Notes under the pieces: model-generated
Database searches by the model: none
What the model saw: only the letters and a program-made list of their open reading frames with translations
Told to the model about the DNA's origin: nothing
In this document: piece by piece, positions 19,770-30,176 of the stretch
Layout of the letters: each line of letters begins with the position of its first letter
Numbering within the stretch: position 1 is the stretch's first letter
Assembly: GCA_028282725.1 (NCBI GenBank)
Contig: JANQHF010000061.1
Coordinates: 1 to 64,000 of the forward strand
DNA: 64,000 bases
Direction: 5' to 3'
Source: Saprospiraceae bacterium
GTDB lineage: Bacteria > Bacteroidota > Bacteroidia > Chitinophagales > Saprospiraceae
Position numbers and translations under genes: made by a program

Positions 19770-22376
19770 ATGAAGTCTTTTTTAAGGAACATATGGAATT
19801 CTCCTACGGAAAGAAATGGGCTGAAATGGCTTTCCAGGACAATATGGGCATTGGCATTTTTAGGCGTACTTATCTCTATTGGCATTATCGTATCGATTTC
19901 CAACTCTGACTTACCGAGTTTTGAAGACCTGGAGAATCCACAATATGATTTGGCTTCCGTAATATATGATGCACGAGACATTCCTTTCGGTAAGTATTAT
20001 ATAGAAAATCGAGAATTCATAGAATTCAGCGAATTATCCACCAAGGTTTATGATGCCCTGATCAGTGTCGAAGACGAACGCTATCATTCACATTCAGGCA
20101 TAGACTTTCAGGCACTCTTGAGAGTAGCGATTAAATCCTTATTACTCAGACAGGAAAGCAGCGGGGGAGGAAGTACGATTTCTCAACAACTGGCGAAACT
20201 GTTATTCAAGAGAAGCAGCCTGTCTGGTAAATCCTCATTTGAACGAGCCAAAGCCCTGGCAGTCATCAAGTTTAAGGAATGGATTACGGCAGTAAAGCTT
20301 GAAAGAAGATATACCAAAGAAGAGATCATTGCCATGTATCTCAACAAATTTGAATTCATCAATGGTGCTCACGGCATTCATTCTGCCAGTGAAATCTACT
20401 TTGGCAAGGATCAAAAAGACCTGAACACAGAAGAGGCCGCATTACTGGTAGGCATGCTTAAAAATCCTGCCCGGTACAATCCGCTTAGGTTTGCTGAAAG
20501 GGCAAAATCCAGACGAAATGTGGTCCTTCAAAGGATGTATCATAATGGCAAAATCAAAAAGGCGGAAAAAGACAGTCTCAGAGCCGTGGACATCGATATG
20601 AGTCGCTTCAAAAGATCTACGCAAAGCGAAGGTGTTGCGCCCTACTTCCGGGCGGAACTCACAAAATTCCTCAAGCCTCTTCTTCTGCAACCGAGCCATT
20701 TGAAACCTGACGGACAACCCTATGATATTTACCGGGATGGTTTGAAGATATATACGACCATTGATACGAGATATCAGGTCCATGCCGAAGAAGCAGTTCG
20801 AGAACATCTTACACGTCTACAGAAAAGATACTGGCGCGTATGGGAATACAAGGATCCGTTCACCTTTGAGGCTGAGGGTAATCAGGAGGAATTGAGACAA
20901 GAATCCGTAAATCGAAGGATACGGGATACTGAGATGTATCGCAATTTATTTAACGAATCTTTCAATTCACTCAATCGACAATCAGAAGAAAAATTTGGTC
21001 TCACTCTTAAAGAACCAACCGTAAGAAGACTACAAATTGACCCAATCTATATTGAACAAATAGAAGAATCAGTCCGACCAAAGTTCAATAGATTGCTGAG
21101 AGATGATCTCTGGCGGGACATTACGGACAAGTGGTCTTCTTTTGATCTTCAGATTCGGGAAATATTTGACGAAGTTGTACCATCAAAACTTTTTCAATAC
21201 AATGAAGAAGGGTTTGAGATCCAGGAAGTGTCACGGCGCGATTCCATCATTCACCATTTGAGACACCTGCAGGCCGGTCTGTTGTCCCTGAATCCTGAGA
21301 ATGGTCAAATTCTTGCCTGGGTCGGCGGACCGTCCCATGAATATTTTAAGTATGATCACGTAACCATGAGACGGCAGGTGGGATCTACCATCAAACCATT
21401 TGTCTATGCCACCGCAATAGGCGTACAGGGAATGTCCCCGTGCAATGAGTTTGAAGACATCCAATATACGATCGCTCCGGGCGACGCCAATTTTAATGTT
21501 GATGCTGAGTGGTCACCTTCCAACGCTAATGGTTTGTTCACCCAAAACAGATACAACCTATATCAGGGGTTGTTGTATTCCAAAAATAGCATTACGGTAC
21601 GCATCGTAAAGGATCTAGGCACAGTCGAACCGATAAGGGATTTATTGCATAATGCAGGGATTGACAAGTACGAAAGAATCAATGAAGGAAGACTTGTAGT
21701 TCCAAGAGTTCCTTCACTCTGTCTTGGATCAGTGGACCTTTCACTCCTTGAAATGACCGGAGCCTACACGACTTTTGCGAATAACGGGATTTACACCAAA
21801 CCCGTTTTCATCAATCGCATTGAAGATAAAAACGGAAAGATTATTTATCAGAGTGGAATTGAACAAAAAAGAGCGATCAATGAATTATATAATGCAGTGG
21901 TCGTAGACATGTTGAAGAATAATGTCGGAGGAGGATTTGGATTAGGGCTTAAAACGACTACCGGGGGTAAAACCGGCACGACCAATGACTATGCGGACGG
22001 ATGGTTCCTAGGTATTACCCCGGAATTAGTGACCGGTATATGGGTAGGTGGCGATGAAAAATGGGTGCGTTTTTATACCCTGGATGATGGACAGGGCTTT
22101 ATCATGGCCCGACCCATTTTTCAGAATTATATGAAGAAAATTGAGAGCGATAAAGAGATCAATTTCAATGTGGAAGCCAAATTTGCGTCAGAGCCGCCGG
22201 GTTTTACGGCACTGACGGATTGTAGGAGTTTCAGGCAAATAGAACCATTGGAAGAAACAGAAGAAGATCTCGACCAACAATTCGAATTGGATGAGTTTGA
22301 CGATATAGAAATGCTCGATGAATTGGAATCAGAAATAGAAAGAGTCAAAACCGACACTCTTGGAATCAGAAATTGA
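19770..22376 (+). CDS. class A penicillin-binding protein 1A (second tandem copy)
   Basis: 868 residues with the same layout as the upstream gene: membrane helix, GT51 motifs (VEDERYHSHSGID, GGGSTISQQLAK), SxxK (STIK, about residue 537), SxN (SKNSITV) and KTG (GGKTGTTNDYADGW, about 732). It has a longer acidic C-terminal tail (ETEEDLDQQFELDEFDDIE) missing from the first copy. The two are related along their full length but clearly diverged, so the duplication is old. Differential use by growth state is possible but not shown by the sequence. Confidence 0.95.
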   Translation: MKSFLRNIWNSPTERNGLKWLSRTIWALAFLGVLISIGIIVSISNSDLPSFEDLENPQYDLASVIYDARDIPFGKYYIENREFIEFSELSTKVYDALISVEDERYHSHSGIDFQALLRVAIKSLLLRQESSGGGSTISQQLAKLLFKRSSLSGKSSFERAKALAVIKFKEWITAVKLERRYTKEEIIAMYLNKFEFINGAHGIHSASEIYFGKDQKDLNTEEAALLVGMLKNPARYNPLRFAERAKSRRNVVLQRMYHNGKIKKAEKDSLRAVDIDMSRFKRSTQSEGVAPYFRAELTKFLKPLLLQPSHLKPDGQPYDIYRDGLKIYTTIDTRYQVHAEEAVREHLTRLQKRYWRVWEYKDPFTFEAEGNQEELRQESVNRRIRDTEMYRNLFNESFNSLNRQSEEKFGLTLKEPTVRRLQIDPIYIEQIEESVRPKFNRLLRDDLWRDITDKWSSFDLQIREIFDEVVPSKLFQYNEEGFEIQEVSRRDSIIHHLRHLQAGLLSLNPENGQILAWVGGPSHEYFKYDHVTMRRQVGSTIKPFVYATAIGVQGMSPCNEFEDIQYTIAPGDANFNVDAEWSPSNANGLFTQNRYNLYQGLLYSKNSITVRIVKDLGTVEPIRDLLHNAGIDKYERINEGRLVVPRVPSLCLGSVDLSLLEMTGAYTTFANNGIYTKPVFINRIEDKNGKIIYQSGIEQKRAINELYNAVVVDMLKNNVGGGFGLGLKTTTGGKTGTTNDYADGWFLGITPELVTGIWVGGDEKWVRFYTLDDGQGFIMARPIFQNYMKKIESDKEINFNVEAKFASEPPGFTALTDCRSFRQIEPLEETEEDLDQQFELDEFDDIEMLDELESEIERVKTDTLGIRN

Positions 22377-22400
22377 TATTTTCACAATACAATCTAACAT

Positions 22401-22760
22401 ATGAAACCACATATTGCCAATCTTTTGAATGCTGCGACCCTCATCGTCATGGGATTATGGGGATACTTCGGATCAGAAAGTTCATCTCCCACAGCACTCA
22501 TTCCTGTAGTCTTTGGAGCAGTTTTGATCCTGATGAATAATGGGGTCAAAAATGAAAACAAGGTCATAGCCCACATCGCTGTCGTAATCACTCTCTTAAT
22601 GATCATTGCTCTGATCATGCCTCTTCGTGGATCAATAGCAAGAGGTAATACGGAGGGTATTATACGCACAATCCTCATGATGGCAACAGGTGTCATTGCC
22701 ATGATCTCATTCATAGGAAGCTTTCGCGCCGCTCGCAAGGCCAGAGAGTCCGGAGAATAA
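22401..22760 (+). CDS. small four-helix membrane protein, conserved type, unknown function
   Basis: 119 residues with about four hydrophobic segments (LIVMGLWGYFG, ALIPVVFGAVLILM, IAVVITLLMIIALIM, ILMMATGVIAMISFIGSF) and a basic end (RAARKARESGE). It starts 25 bp after the second PBP1A stop and may be in the same transcript. I do not recognise a named family. Confidence 0.75.
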   Translation: MKPHIANLLNAATLIVMGLWGYFGSESSSPTALIPVVFGAVLILMNNGVKNENKVIAHIAVVITLLMIIALIMPLRGSIARGNTEGIIRTILMMATGVIAMISFIGSFRAARKARESGE

Positions 22761-22808
22761 CCCTCGGATATATTACAATAAGTAGGGGAATTTTGAGTTT
22801 TTTCAAAT

Positions 22809-24476
22809 GTGAAGAAAAAGAGCACGTACACATGGTTGCTCCTCATCCTGTCAGTGGCCCTGTTTGGGCCCTATACGCTATCTTCTCAAAATACTTATGA
22901 TGCCCGTCTTCGACTTTCACGACTGGATACGTCATTATCTATCGTCTGTTATGATCTGGAAATAGCCAATAGTTCAGGTAATGAATGGGTATTGGCCAAT
23001 TTTAATATTTCCTTTTTCTACAATGCCCGTAATGCTTGTTACCGGACGAATTCGGACAGCCTGTTGCTGGATGATGCTATATATGATAATGGCATCAATG
23101 CGGCTATCGCATCCGTTACAGGATCGGGAATTCCCTATGAAGATTCACTGGGTTTCATGAGACTTGGACTCTCTTCTTCAGAAGGGGGAATTGTGATGCC
23201 GACAGATACTTCCTGGGTTCCGACGATCAGAACTTGCTTCGACCTGAAATTTGAGAACATTACAGATCCTGCCACATGTTTTGAGGCAAACTTCCTGGGA
23301 ACGGGTCCCAATCCATTCAACGTTCCTGTATCTATACTGCAAGAAATGATTTCGAATACGGAATTTGAAGAAGTGCTCCCTCGGAATATTCAGGATCTTA
23401 TTCCAAATATGGATTACAATACCTGTTTTGTACTCGAAGAAAATACTGAAATACTCTGTGGCGATGGAATCGACAATGATGATGATGGCCTCCTGGATTG
23501 CATGGATCCGGAATGTGGTCCGGGAATGTTTGTGATCAATCAATCGCCTATCGATTGTCTCAATCCGGTGGGAAGGATCGAGATCAACGGGGGCAGCAGT
23601 GACCTGATGGTGAGTATAGACAATGGTCTCAATTTTTCAATGGACACCATTTTCGAAGATCTTGGCTCAGGAAATTATGGGGTAGTCGTCCGAAAAGGCA
23701 ATATATCCGGCTGTGCTCAAACATCATCGATCATATTTGATCAACCGGACTGTTCGGAGTCAGATGATCTTTCATGCAGTGACGGAATCGACAATAATGG
23801 GGATGGGAATATTGATTGTGAAGATTTGAACTGTCTGCCATTCATTGACGATGTTCTGGTTACAGAACCTGGTCAGTGCCCTTTGTTGAATGACGGTATC
23901 ATTGAAGTGATCTCAGGCTATCCCAATGCGGAATACAGTATTGATAGCGGATTGACTTTTCAACCCGATCCATTATTTCCCGAGTTGATAACAGGAGCAT
24001 ATTTTGTTGTGATTAGAAATCCCGTTACGGGATGCAATCGCTCATATGACCCGAACCCTGTAGTGATAAACCCTGGCACGACTTGCATGCCTTTATCCGA
24101 AATTTGCAGTGATGGTGTGGACAATGATCTTGATGGTCTTGTAGATTGTGATGACGACGATTGTACTCAGAAGGAAGAATGCCTGGTGATTCCGTCGCTC
24201 TATATACCGAATATTATGAGCTTGAATTCAGCCACTAATAATTTTGTTCGGATTAGTTCGGCAGAACCATTGATCGTGAGATCTTTCAGGATATTCGATC
24301 GATGGGGAAATGAGGTTCATCGCTCCGTCAATTCCAATACCTTTGATGACGATCACATCTGGTATGGAAGAGTTCAAAACCAGGAGGTCTCCACCGGTGT
24401 TTATACCTATCATATACAATTGGATGTCAATGGGGTTATTATCAATATGGCGGATAATATCACCGTCATCAATTAG
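22809..24476 (+). CDS. secreted protein with Ca-binding repeats and T9SS type B sorting domain
   Basis: 555 residues from a GTG start at 22809 (the ATG two bases earlier runs straight into TGA). A signal peptide (TWLLLILSVALFGPYTLSS) is followed by a beta-rich domain. Three copies of a Cys/Asp-rich motif of the form C-x-DG-x-DNxxDGxxDCxDxxC (for example SDGIDNNGDGNIDC) are spaced between PKD/SprB-like segments. The C-terminus (FRIFDRWGNEVHRS, WYGRVQNQEVSTGVYTYHI) is a gliding-motility-associated CHU_C domain, which directs export by type IX secretion. It is probably a cell-surface or adhesin-like protein. Confidence 0.88.
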   Translation: MKKKSTYTWLLLILSVALFGPYTLSSQNTYDARLRLSRLDTSLSIVCYDLEIANSSGNEWVLANFNISFFYNARNACYRTNSDSLLLDDAIYDNGINAAIASVTGSGIPYEDSLGFMRLGLSSSEGGIVMPTDTSWVPTIRTCFDLKFENITDPATCFEANFLGTGPNPFNVPVSILQEMISNTEFEEVLPRNIQDLIPNMDYNTCFVLEENTEILCGDGIDNDDDGLLDCMDPECGPGMFVINQSPIDCLNPVGRIEINGGSSDLMVSIDNGLNFSMDTIFEDLGSGNYGVVVRKGNISGCAQTSSIIFDQPDCSESDDLSCSDGIDNNGDGNIDCEDLNCLPFIDDVLVTEPGQCPLLNDGIIEVISGYPNAEYSIDSGLTFQPDPLFPELITGAYFVVIRNPVTGCNRSYDPNPVVINPGTTCMPLSEICSDGVDNDLDGLVDCDDDDCTQKEECLVIPSLYIPNIMSLNSATNNFVRISSAEPLIVRSFRIFDRWGNEVHRSVNSNTFDDDHIWYGRVQNQEVSTGVYTYHIQLDVNGVIINMADNITVIN

Positions 24477-24513
24477 GTAAAGCGATCCCAATTATTTTAT
24501 ATACCTTCATTAA

Positions 24514-27500
24514 ATGCTCAAGGGCCATTGGATCAAAATGAGAGGATTCGCTTCAATTCTTCTTCTGCTCATTTATTCGTCCGCAATTTCTCAGGATCGA
24601 TACCGATGGATTGACAACAGGGCATCGTCGTTAGAAGGTGTCGAAAAACTGATCTTACCCGAGCAGGACAATGAAAAATTGCGCATCCAATATAAGTTTT
24701 ACTCGACTCAAAAGACCACTTCTCCCAGGATCTTTGCACAACCACTTGAGGTAACAGTGGATACAGAGTCACATGGAACCTGGGAATCCAGTATGTCCGG
24801 ACACGTCTTATGGCGACAGCGCATTTCCAGCCCGGATGCCTATTCGTTAAGTCTTGGATTTACAGACTTTTACCTTCCCCCTTCGTCCGCCTTATTTATT
24901 TCTGACTTGGAACGATCGTTTGTCATAGGTCCCATCACTCAAAAAGACAATGATGTGCATGGAGAATGGTGGTCCCCTATCATTCCTTCCGACGAAGTCG
25001 TAATAGAACTACAGATTGATGAGCCAGAGTTGTCCGAACTAAAATTGAATCTTTCACAGGTCAATCATGATTTCTCAGGTCTGGGATCTGTTGTATCCGG
25101 TTCTTGCAACCTGGATGCAATTTGTGGTGCGGAAGATGGATTTGAGATCATTGACAATTACAGGGATGTGATCAACAGTGTGGGCAGATTGATCGTCAGG
25201 GGAGCCGTGCTTTGCACAGGTGTCCTGGTCAACAATACAAGAAATGATTGTACACCTTATATGATCACGGCCAATCATTGTGGAATTACCAATTCATCTG
25301 CAGCCGGGGTCCTTGTATACTGGAATTACCAGAATAGTACCTGCAGGCAACCTGATTCTCAAGCGAGTGGACAGCCAGGAGATGGATCACTTGCAGAGTT
25401 CAATTCCGGATCAATCCTGCGTGCCACCTTTGACCAGGTGGATTTCACATTATTCGAATTGGACGATCCGGTTGATCCCGAGTTAGATCCCTACTATCTC
25501 GGATGGGACCGGGAAACGGAAAATGTGGATACAGCCCTGACGGTTCATCATCCTCTTGGAGAAGAGAAGCGATTCAGTGTTGACTATGATTCATTGATAT
25601 TTCGAATTGATGATAATTTCGTCCGGGTCGCAGATTGGGATATAGGAACAACGCAGAGCGGTTCTTCTGGCTGTCCGTTATTCACAACCAACAAAAGACT
25701 TATCGGACATCTGTCTGGCGGGGATGCCTCCTGTAACAATGATTTATTTGATGATTTCGGCATGTTTAAGATCGCATGGGAAGGAGGAGGGACACCCGAA
25801 ACAAGATTGAAGGATTGGCTCGATCCCCTGGACCTGGGTGTAACCGGGCTGGATGGCAGGTATTGTCGCGATGTGGTAGTCCTTGATAGGACAGGTCTGT
25901 CACTTTGTCAAAACACCCAACCTACTGATTCGGTTCAGCTGTCTGTGGTAACAGGCTTTGAAGATGGGGCCCGGGTAAGTGTCCTGGAAGCATCTCCTGG
26001 TCTTCAGGTTGAGTTGTCATCTACGCAGATTCAACCTGGTGAGAAGGTACAAGTCAGGGTCACATCTGCTCAGGCATTTGCAGGGACTGAAGGAAGTGTA
26101 ATGATTCGGGTCGAAGGAAGCCAGGGAGATACGGAATTGAGTTTTCCGGTCTTTGTATTTACAAATGTACCCAGAGTGCCTGCCTTGGAAATGCCACCAC
26201 ATCTGTCTGCCGATCTTGATTTTGACATCCATTTTCAATGGAGTGGTGATGCCCCATCTTATCAGTTGGAAATCTCAAGACAAGCCGATTTTCAGAACAT
26301 TGAAAGAACAGAGTCTGATATCAGGGATACAAGTATTCAATTAAGAGGATTTTCTTCAACCACAATTTATTATTGGCGGGTCCTGGCGGACAACTCATGT
26401 GGTCAATCTGTTTCCGGTGTTTTCCAGTTTACAACCGGAACTGTAGAATGTGCTGTAACAACTTCCACGGATGGCCCCTTTACTATCGAACAGGTTCCCT
26501 CTATTATCCAGTCCACCATTGAAATCACAAGACCTGGTACAATTGCCGATGTAAATGTTTTGAATATCACTGGAGAACATACATGGATCAGTGATTTGAC
26601 GTTCACGGTAACTTCGCCTTCGGGAACCCGCGTTCGACTAGTAGATAGTCCTTGCCTTGACGAAGACAATTATTTTGTTTCCTTTGATGACGAAAGCGAT
26701 AACATCAATCTTGATTGTCCTTTGACTACCGGTCGTTCATTTCGACCTGTGGATCCTTTAAGTTCCTTCGATGGCGAATCCGCTCTTGGTACCTGGACCC
26801 TCCTTGTCGAAGACAATGTACGGGACGATGGAGGTGCTCACTCGGAGTGGTCTTTGGAATTATGTCTGAACCAATCCGGAATCAAGAGTTATGAAGTTTC
26901 CCCATCTACACTTGAAATCTGCGACAAAGAACTTTCGGATATTCAATTCAACCTGACGCTTAACGGAGATTGGAGCGATCCTGCCAATCCTGTAATCTCT
27001 ACTGGTTCGGGGATTGCCGTTTCGGCAAGTGTTTCTCCTGACCCAATTGGCGATGCACAGGAAGTTTCAGTGAACATTGAAGAACGAACGCTTTTACTAG
27101 GGCAGCAAATGATCACATTGACTCTTTCAGATCAGGGAGAATTATTTACACGTGATATACCTGTTATCCATACTAGCGACGTAAATGTACCCATACTTGA
27201 ATCGCCACAAGATCAATCGGACAGGGTAGAGCTTTTGCCTCAGATGATGTGGAAATCAGGACTTACGCAAGAAGGATTTCACAGGTTGGTTATTTCCGAC
27301 AATATGGATTTGGCCGAACCGGTTGTGTATGAAAACGTGAGTGATTCCGAATTTCAGCTTCAAAGTGACCTGAATGAATTGACTACCTACTATTGGCAAG
27401 TAACAGCCTTGGGTGAATGTGCAGACAGCTCTTCTTTGATTTTCTCTTTTACAACGGATGAAAAGGTAGCCACGATTGATGACTATCTTTCGGGTATTCT

Positions 27501-27729
27501 GGTATATCCATCCCTGGTCTTCAATACAGTAACGATTGATCTGCAAGATGTGATTATAGAAGACCTGTCCTATGACCTCGTCACTACATCAGGACAGATC
27601 CTGAAAACAAATTCGATTACGAGCAGGAAATCAGAAATTGACGTGACCTCTTATTCTTCCGGAGTTTACTTTTTAATCCTTCGAAGCAATCGAGGTCTTT
27701 CGACCAGGAAAATCGTCATACACTTTTGA
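24514..27729 (+). CDS. secreted trypsin-like serine protease with P domain and T9SS type A sorting tail
   Basis: Up to 1071 residues; ATG 24538 (MRGFASILLLLIYSSAISQ) is the more likely start because it begins a clean signal peptide. The protease domain shows TANHCG (catalytic His, about residue 254), VDFTLFELDD (Asp) and TQSGSSGCPLF (Ser, about 384). FN3-like segments follow (YYWRVLADNSC, YYWQVTALGEC). A proprotein-convertase P domain (HTWISDLTFTVTSPSGT, LGTWTLLVEDNVRDD) sits near 660-790. The last 80 residues (VYPSLVFNTVTID, SGVYFLILRSNRG) are a Por-secretion type A tail. It is an extracellular protease exported by T9SS. Confidence 0.9.
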   Translation: MLKGHWIKMRGFASILLLLIYSSAISQDRYRWIDNRASSLEGVEKLILPEQDNEKLRIQYKFYSTQKTTSPRIFAQPLEVTVDTESHGTWESSMSGHVLWRQRISSPDAYSLSLGFTDFYLPPSSALFISDLERSFVIGPITQKDNDVHGEWWSPIIPSDEVVIELQIDEPELSELKLNLSQVNHDFSGLGSVVSGSCNLDAICGAEDGFEIIDNYRDVINSVGRLIVRGAVLCTGVLVNNTRNDCTPYMITANHCGITNSSAAGVLVYWNYQNSTCRQPDSQASGQPGDGSLAEFNSGSILRATFDQVDFTLFELDDPVDPELDPYYLGWDRETENVDTALTVHHPLGEEKRFSVDYDSLIFRIDDNFVRVADWDIGTTQSGSSGCPLFTTNKRLIGHLSGGDASCNNDLFDDFGMFKIAWEGGGTPETRLKDWLDPLDLGVTGLDGRYCRDVVVLDRTGLSLCQNTQPTDSVQLSVVTGFEDGARVSVLEASPGLQVELSSTQIQPGEKVQVRVTSAQAFAGTEGSVMIRVEGSQGDTELSFPVFVFTNVPRVPALEMPPHLSADLDFDIHFQWSGDAPSYQLEISRQADFQNIERTESDIRDTSIQLRGFSSTTIYYWRVLADNSCGQSVSGVFQFTTGTVECAVTTSTDGPFTIEQVPSIIQSTIEITRPGTIADVNVLNITGEHTWISDLTFTVTSPSGTRVRLVDSPCLDEDNYFVSFDDESDNINLDCPLTTGRSFRPVDPLSSFDGESALGTWTLLVEDNVRDDGGAHSEWSLELCLNQSGIKSYEVSPSTLEICDKELSDIQFNLTLNGDWSDPANPVISTGSGIAVSASVSPDPIGDAQEVSVNIEERTLLLGQQMITLTLSDQGELFTRDIPVIHTSDVNVPILESPQDQSDRVELLPQMMWKSGLTQEGFHRLVISDNMDLAEPVVYENVSDSEFQLQSDLNELTTYYWQVTALGECADSSSLIFSFTTDEKVATIDDYLSGILVYPSLVFNTVTIDLQDVIIEDLSYDLVTTSGQILKTNSITSRKSEIDVTSYSSGVYFLILRSNRGLSTRKIVIHF

Positions 27730-27806
27730 TTATACGGATGTCATCAGCTTCTTGCCAATATTTTTAGCAAACTAAAAAAATATGAGAGGCTAATATTCCA
27801 TTCCCT

Positions 27807-27814
27807 TACATTTG
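27807..27814 (+). promoter_or_regulatory. candidate Bacteroidota -7 element (TACATTTG)
   Basis: TACATTTG matches the TAnnTTTG -7 consensus and lies about 97 bp before the YpfJ-like gene start. The -33 position has no clear TTTG, so support is partial. Confidence 0.35.
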
Positions 27815-27910
27815 TGAAAACTTATTCCGAAGCACAACATTTTGTATCGTCGTAAACAGGGATGACTGGCTGCACGACCTATTCATTCAATTAAAAACAA
27901 AAACCAAACC

Positions 27911-28771
27911 ATGAGATGGGAAGGACGACAAGGGAGTCGAAATATTGAGGACCGCAGGGGACGAAACATGAAAAGAATAGGTGGCGGAATTGGACTGGGG
28001 ACGATTGTGGTTGTAATCGCCGCAATTTTGATGGGAGAAGATCCGGGCAGAGTTTTAAGCTCGGCAATGCAACAGGGACAACAAGCACCCGGACAGACAC
28101 AGGAATATCAACCATCTGCGCAGGAACAAGAATTGGCTCAAATGGTATCTGTGGTACTGAAAGAGACAGAAGATGTGTGGGCCAACATTTTCAAAAATCA
28201 ATTAGGCCGAAATTATGAGCCGACGGTGTTGGTGCTATTCAGTGGCAGCGACCGTTCTGCATGTGGATTTGCGCAAGCTGCGACCGGACCGTTTTACTGT
28301 CCTGCAGACAAAAAGGTCTACATCGATCTGAGCTTCTACGATGAGCTCCGGAAGAGATTTAAGGCACCGGGCGACTTTGCAATGGCCTACGTAGTCGCTC
28401 ATGAAGTAGCCCATCATGTGCAAAACCTGCTGGGAATTACAAGGCAAATGGATGCCCAGAGAGGCAGGGTAAGCAAGACCCGGATGAATGACCTGTCCGT
28501 AAGGCTTGAGTTGCAAGCTGACTTTTTATCAGGAGTCTGGGCGCATCATGCACACAAACAATCGGGATTTTTGGAAAGAGGAGATATTGAAGAGGCGATG
28601 AATGCGGCAGCGGCTATAGGTGATGATCGAATTCAGATGCAGGCAAGAGGGTACGTTGTCCCGGAATCATTTACCCATGGTACTTCGGAACAGAGAATGA
28701 GGTGGCTGCGCAAAGGAATTGAAACCGGCGACATCAGCCAGGGTGATACGTTCAGCGCGACCTATCTATAG
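27911..28771 (+). CDS. YpfJ-like neutral zinc metallopeptidase, membrane-anchored
   Basis: 286 residues. A basic N-terminus (RWEGRQGSRNIEDRRG) is followed by one membrane helix (GIGLGTIVVVIAAILMG). The catalytic zinc motif HExxH is in VVAHEVAHHVQ, with the third ligand likely in the downstream LELQADFLSGVWAHH segment. SACGFAQAATGPFYCPAD and YIDLSFYDEL are typical of the neutral zinc metallopeptidase family. Substrate unknown. Confidence 0.9.
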   Translation: MRWEGRQGSRNIEDRRGRNMKRIGGGIGLGTIVVVIAAILMGEDPGRVLSSAMQQGQQAPGQTQEYQPSAQEQELAQMVSVVLKETEDVWANIFKNQLGRNYEPTVLVLFSGSDRSACGFAQAATGPFYCPADKKVYIDLSFYDELRKRFKAPGDFAMAYVVAHEVAHHVQNLLGITRQMDAQRGRVSKTRMNDLSVRLELQADFLSGVWAHHAHKQSGFLERGDIEEAMNAAAAIGDDRIQMQARGYVVPESFTHGTSEQRMRWLRKGIETGDISQGDTFSATYL

Positions 28772-28828
28772 AATAGGAATTCATAACCCCTGGACAGGAG
28801 TAGAGTCCGGTCCGGCAAATTAACCAAT

Positions 28829-29908
28829 ATGACTGACCCCAAGTCTCTCCGGGACAGCTATGTCAAAGGGAGAGGTGCACAGATCAATCCCCCGAATCCT
28901 TTTCACGATCAAATTCCTGAGCAATCGGGTCCCATCTGGAATGACGAAGATGAAGACCACAAGCTTCGAAACACTCAGTATCTTGAAACCCACCCTAAAT
29001 CCATCCTGAATAAGGTGGACAGCCCTGATATAGGCATGAGTTATTCAATGAATCCATATCAGGGATGCGAACACGGATGTATCTACTGCTATGCAAGGAA
29101 TACCCATACCTTCTGGGGCTATAGTTCGGGAATTGACTTTGAACAAAAAATATTGGTTAAAAAAGACGCTCCTCGTTTATTGGAAGAGAAGATACGAAGC
29201 AAAAGTTGGAAACCACTTCCCATCATGTTTTCCGGAAATACGGATTGTTATCAACCAGCAGAAAAACAATTCAAACTAACACGCCGGATGTTGGAAGTCC
29301 TTCTCAAGTGGAAACACCCGGCAGGAATCATTACCAAGAGCAGTCTGATTTTGAGGGATATGGATCTGTTGGAAGCCCTCAGCAAGGACAGACTGATCCA
29401 GGTTGCGGTTTCCATAACCTCACTCAACGAAAAACTGAGAAGAAAACTCGAACCCAGGGCTGCCTCAGGGATAAAGAGACTGAAGGTAGTAGAAAAACTT
29501 TCGTCCAGGGGAATTCCGGTTAAGGTGCTGTTGGCACCTATTATTCCCAGTCTGAACGACAACGAAATCAACATCATGGCCAGGGAAGCTGCCGGTGCAG
29601 GGGCCAGAGGTATCGGCCATATCATTGTCCGTCTCAATGGGGATATTGGTGAAATATTTCAGGATTGGTTGCTCAAGAATTTTCCGGATCGTGCAGAACG
29701 CGTACTCAATCAAATCCGTGACTGTCATGGTGGGAAGCTGAATGACAGCAGATTTGGTATTCGAATGAAGGGAGAGGGAAACATCGCCGACATAATCGCA
29801 CAACAGGTGAGAATTGCCAGGGACAAGTACTTTAGGGGAAGAGATACTCCGGAATACAATCTTGCACTTCATGAACAAATCAAAAATCCCCAGATGAAGC
29901 TGTTTTAG
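28829..29908 (+). CDS. PA0069-type radical SAM protein (SplB-like)
   Basis: 359 residues. The 4Fe-4S motif CEHGCIYCY supplies Cys 80, 84 and 87 (CxxxCxxC). Upstream NPYQGC and downstream FSGNTDCYQPAE are typical of the SPL/PA0069 radical SAM group. Family members relate to spore photoproduct lyase but their reaction in non-spore formers is unknown. The 3' end overlaps a small convergent gene by 29 bp. Confidence 0.9.
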   Translation: MTDPKSLRDSYVKGRGAQINPPNPFHDQIPEQSGPIWNDEDEDHKLRNTQYLETHPKSILNKVDSPDIGMSYSMNPYQGCEHGCIYCYARNTHTFWGYSSGIDFEQKILVKKDAPRLLEEKIRSKSWKPLPIMFSGNTDCYQPAEKQFKLTRRMLEVLLKWKHPAGIITKSSLILRDMDLLEALSKDRLIQVAVSITSLNEKLRRKLEPRAASGIKRLKVVEKLSSRGIPVKVLLAPIIPSLNDNEINIMAREAAGAGARGIGHIIVRLNGDIGEIFQDWLLKNFPDRAERVLNQIRDCHGGKLNDSRFGIRMKGEGNIADIIAQQVRIARDKYFRGRDTPEYNLALHEQIKNPQMKLF

Positions 29909-30101
29909 GTTTGTTTCTTACCGAAAGATATCCGTCGATATACCCCTTTTCCCATTCCTTCATATATACAGATCTCAACTGCAGGGTATGTCTCACCAAC
30001 TTCATAGCGATGCCCGTTTGCGCATCCCGTCTTCCGGTCGCATATCCTTCTTCATAGTATTTCTTTAGTTTTTTAATATGTTCTGTATCCGACCCTTGCA
30101 T
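29880..30101 (-). CDS. small hypothetical protein (73 aa)
   Basis: 73 residues, soluble and charged, with two similar segments (YYEEGYATGRRDAQTG and WEKGYIDGYLSVR) that look like a pair of degenerate E-x-GY-x-x-G repeats. It overlaps the end of the radical SAM gene convergently. No family recognised; the internal repeat argues that it is real. Confidence 0.5.
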   Translation of the reverse strand: MQGSDTEHIKKLKKYYEEGYATGRRDAQTGIAMKLVRHTLQLRSVYMKEWEKGYIDGYLSVRNKPKTASSGDF

Positions 30102-30176
30102 GAATGGGCATCTTAGTAAGCTATACAGATAACCATGAAATGATCAAGAAGATTCTGTTTCGTGAAGTTGGCGCGT

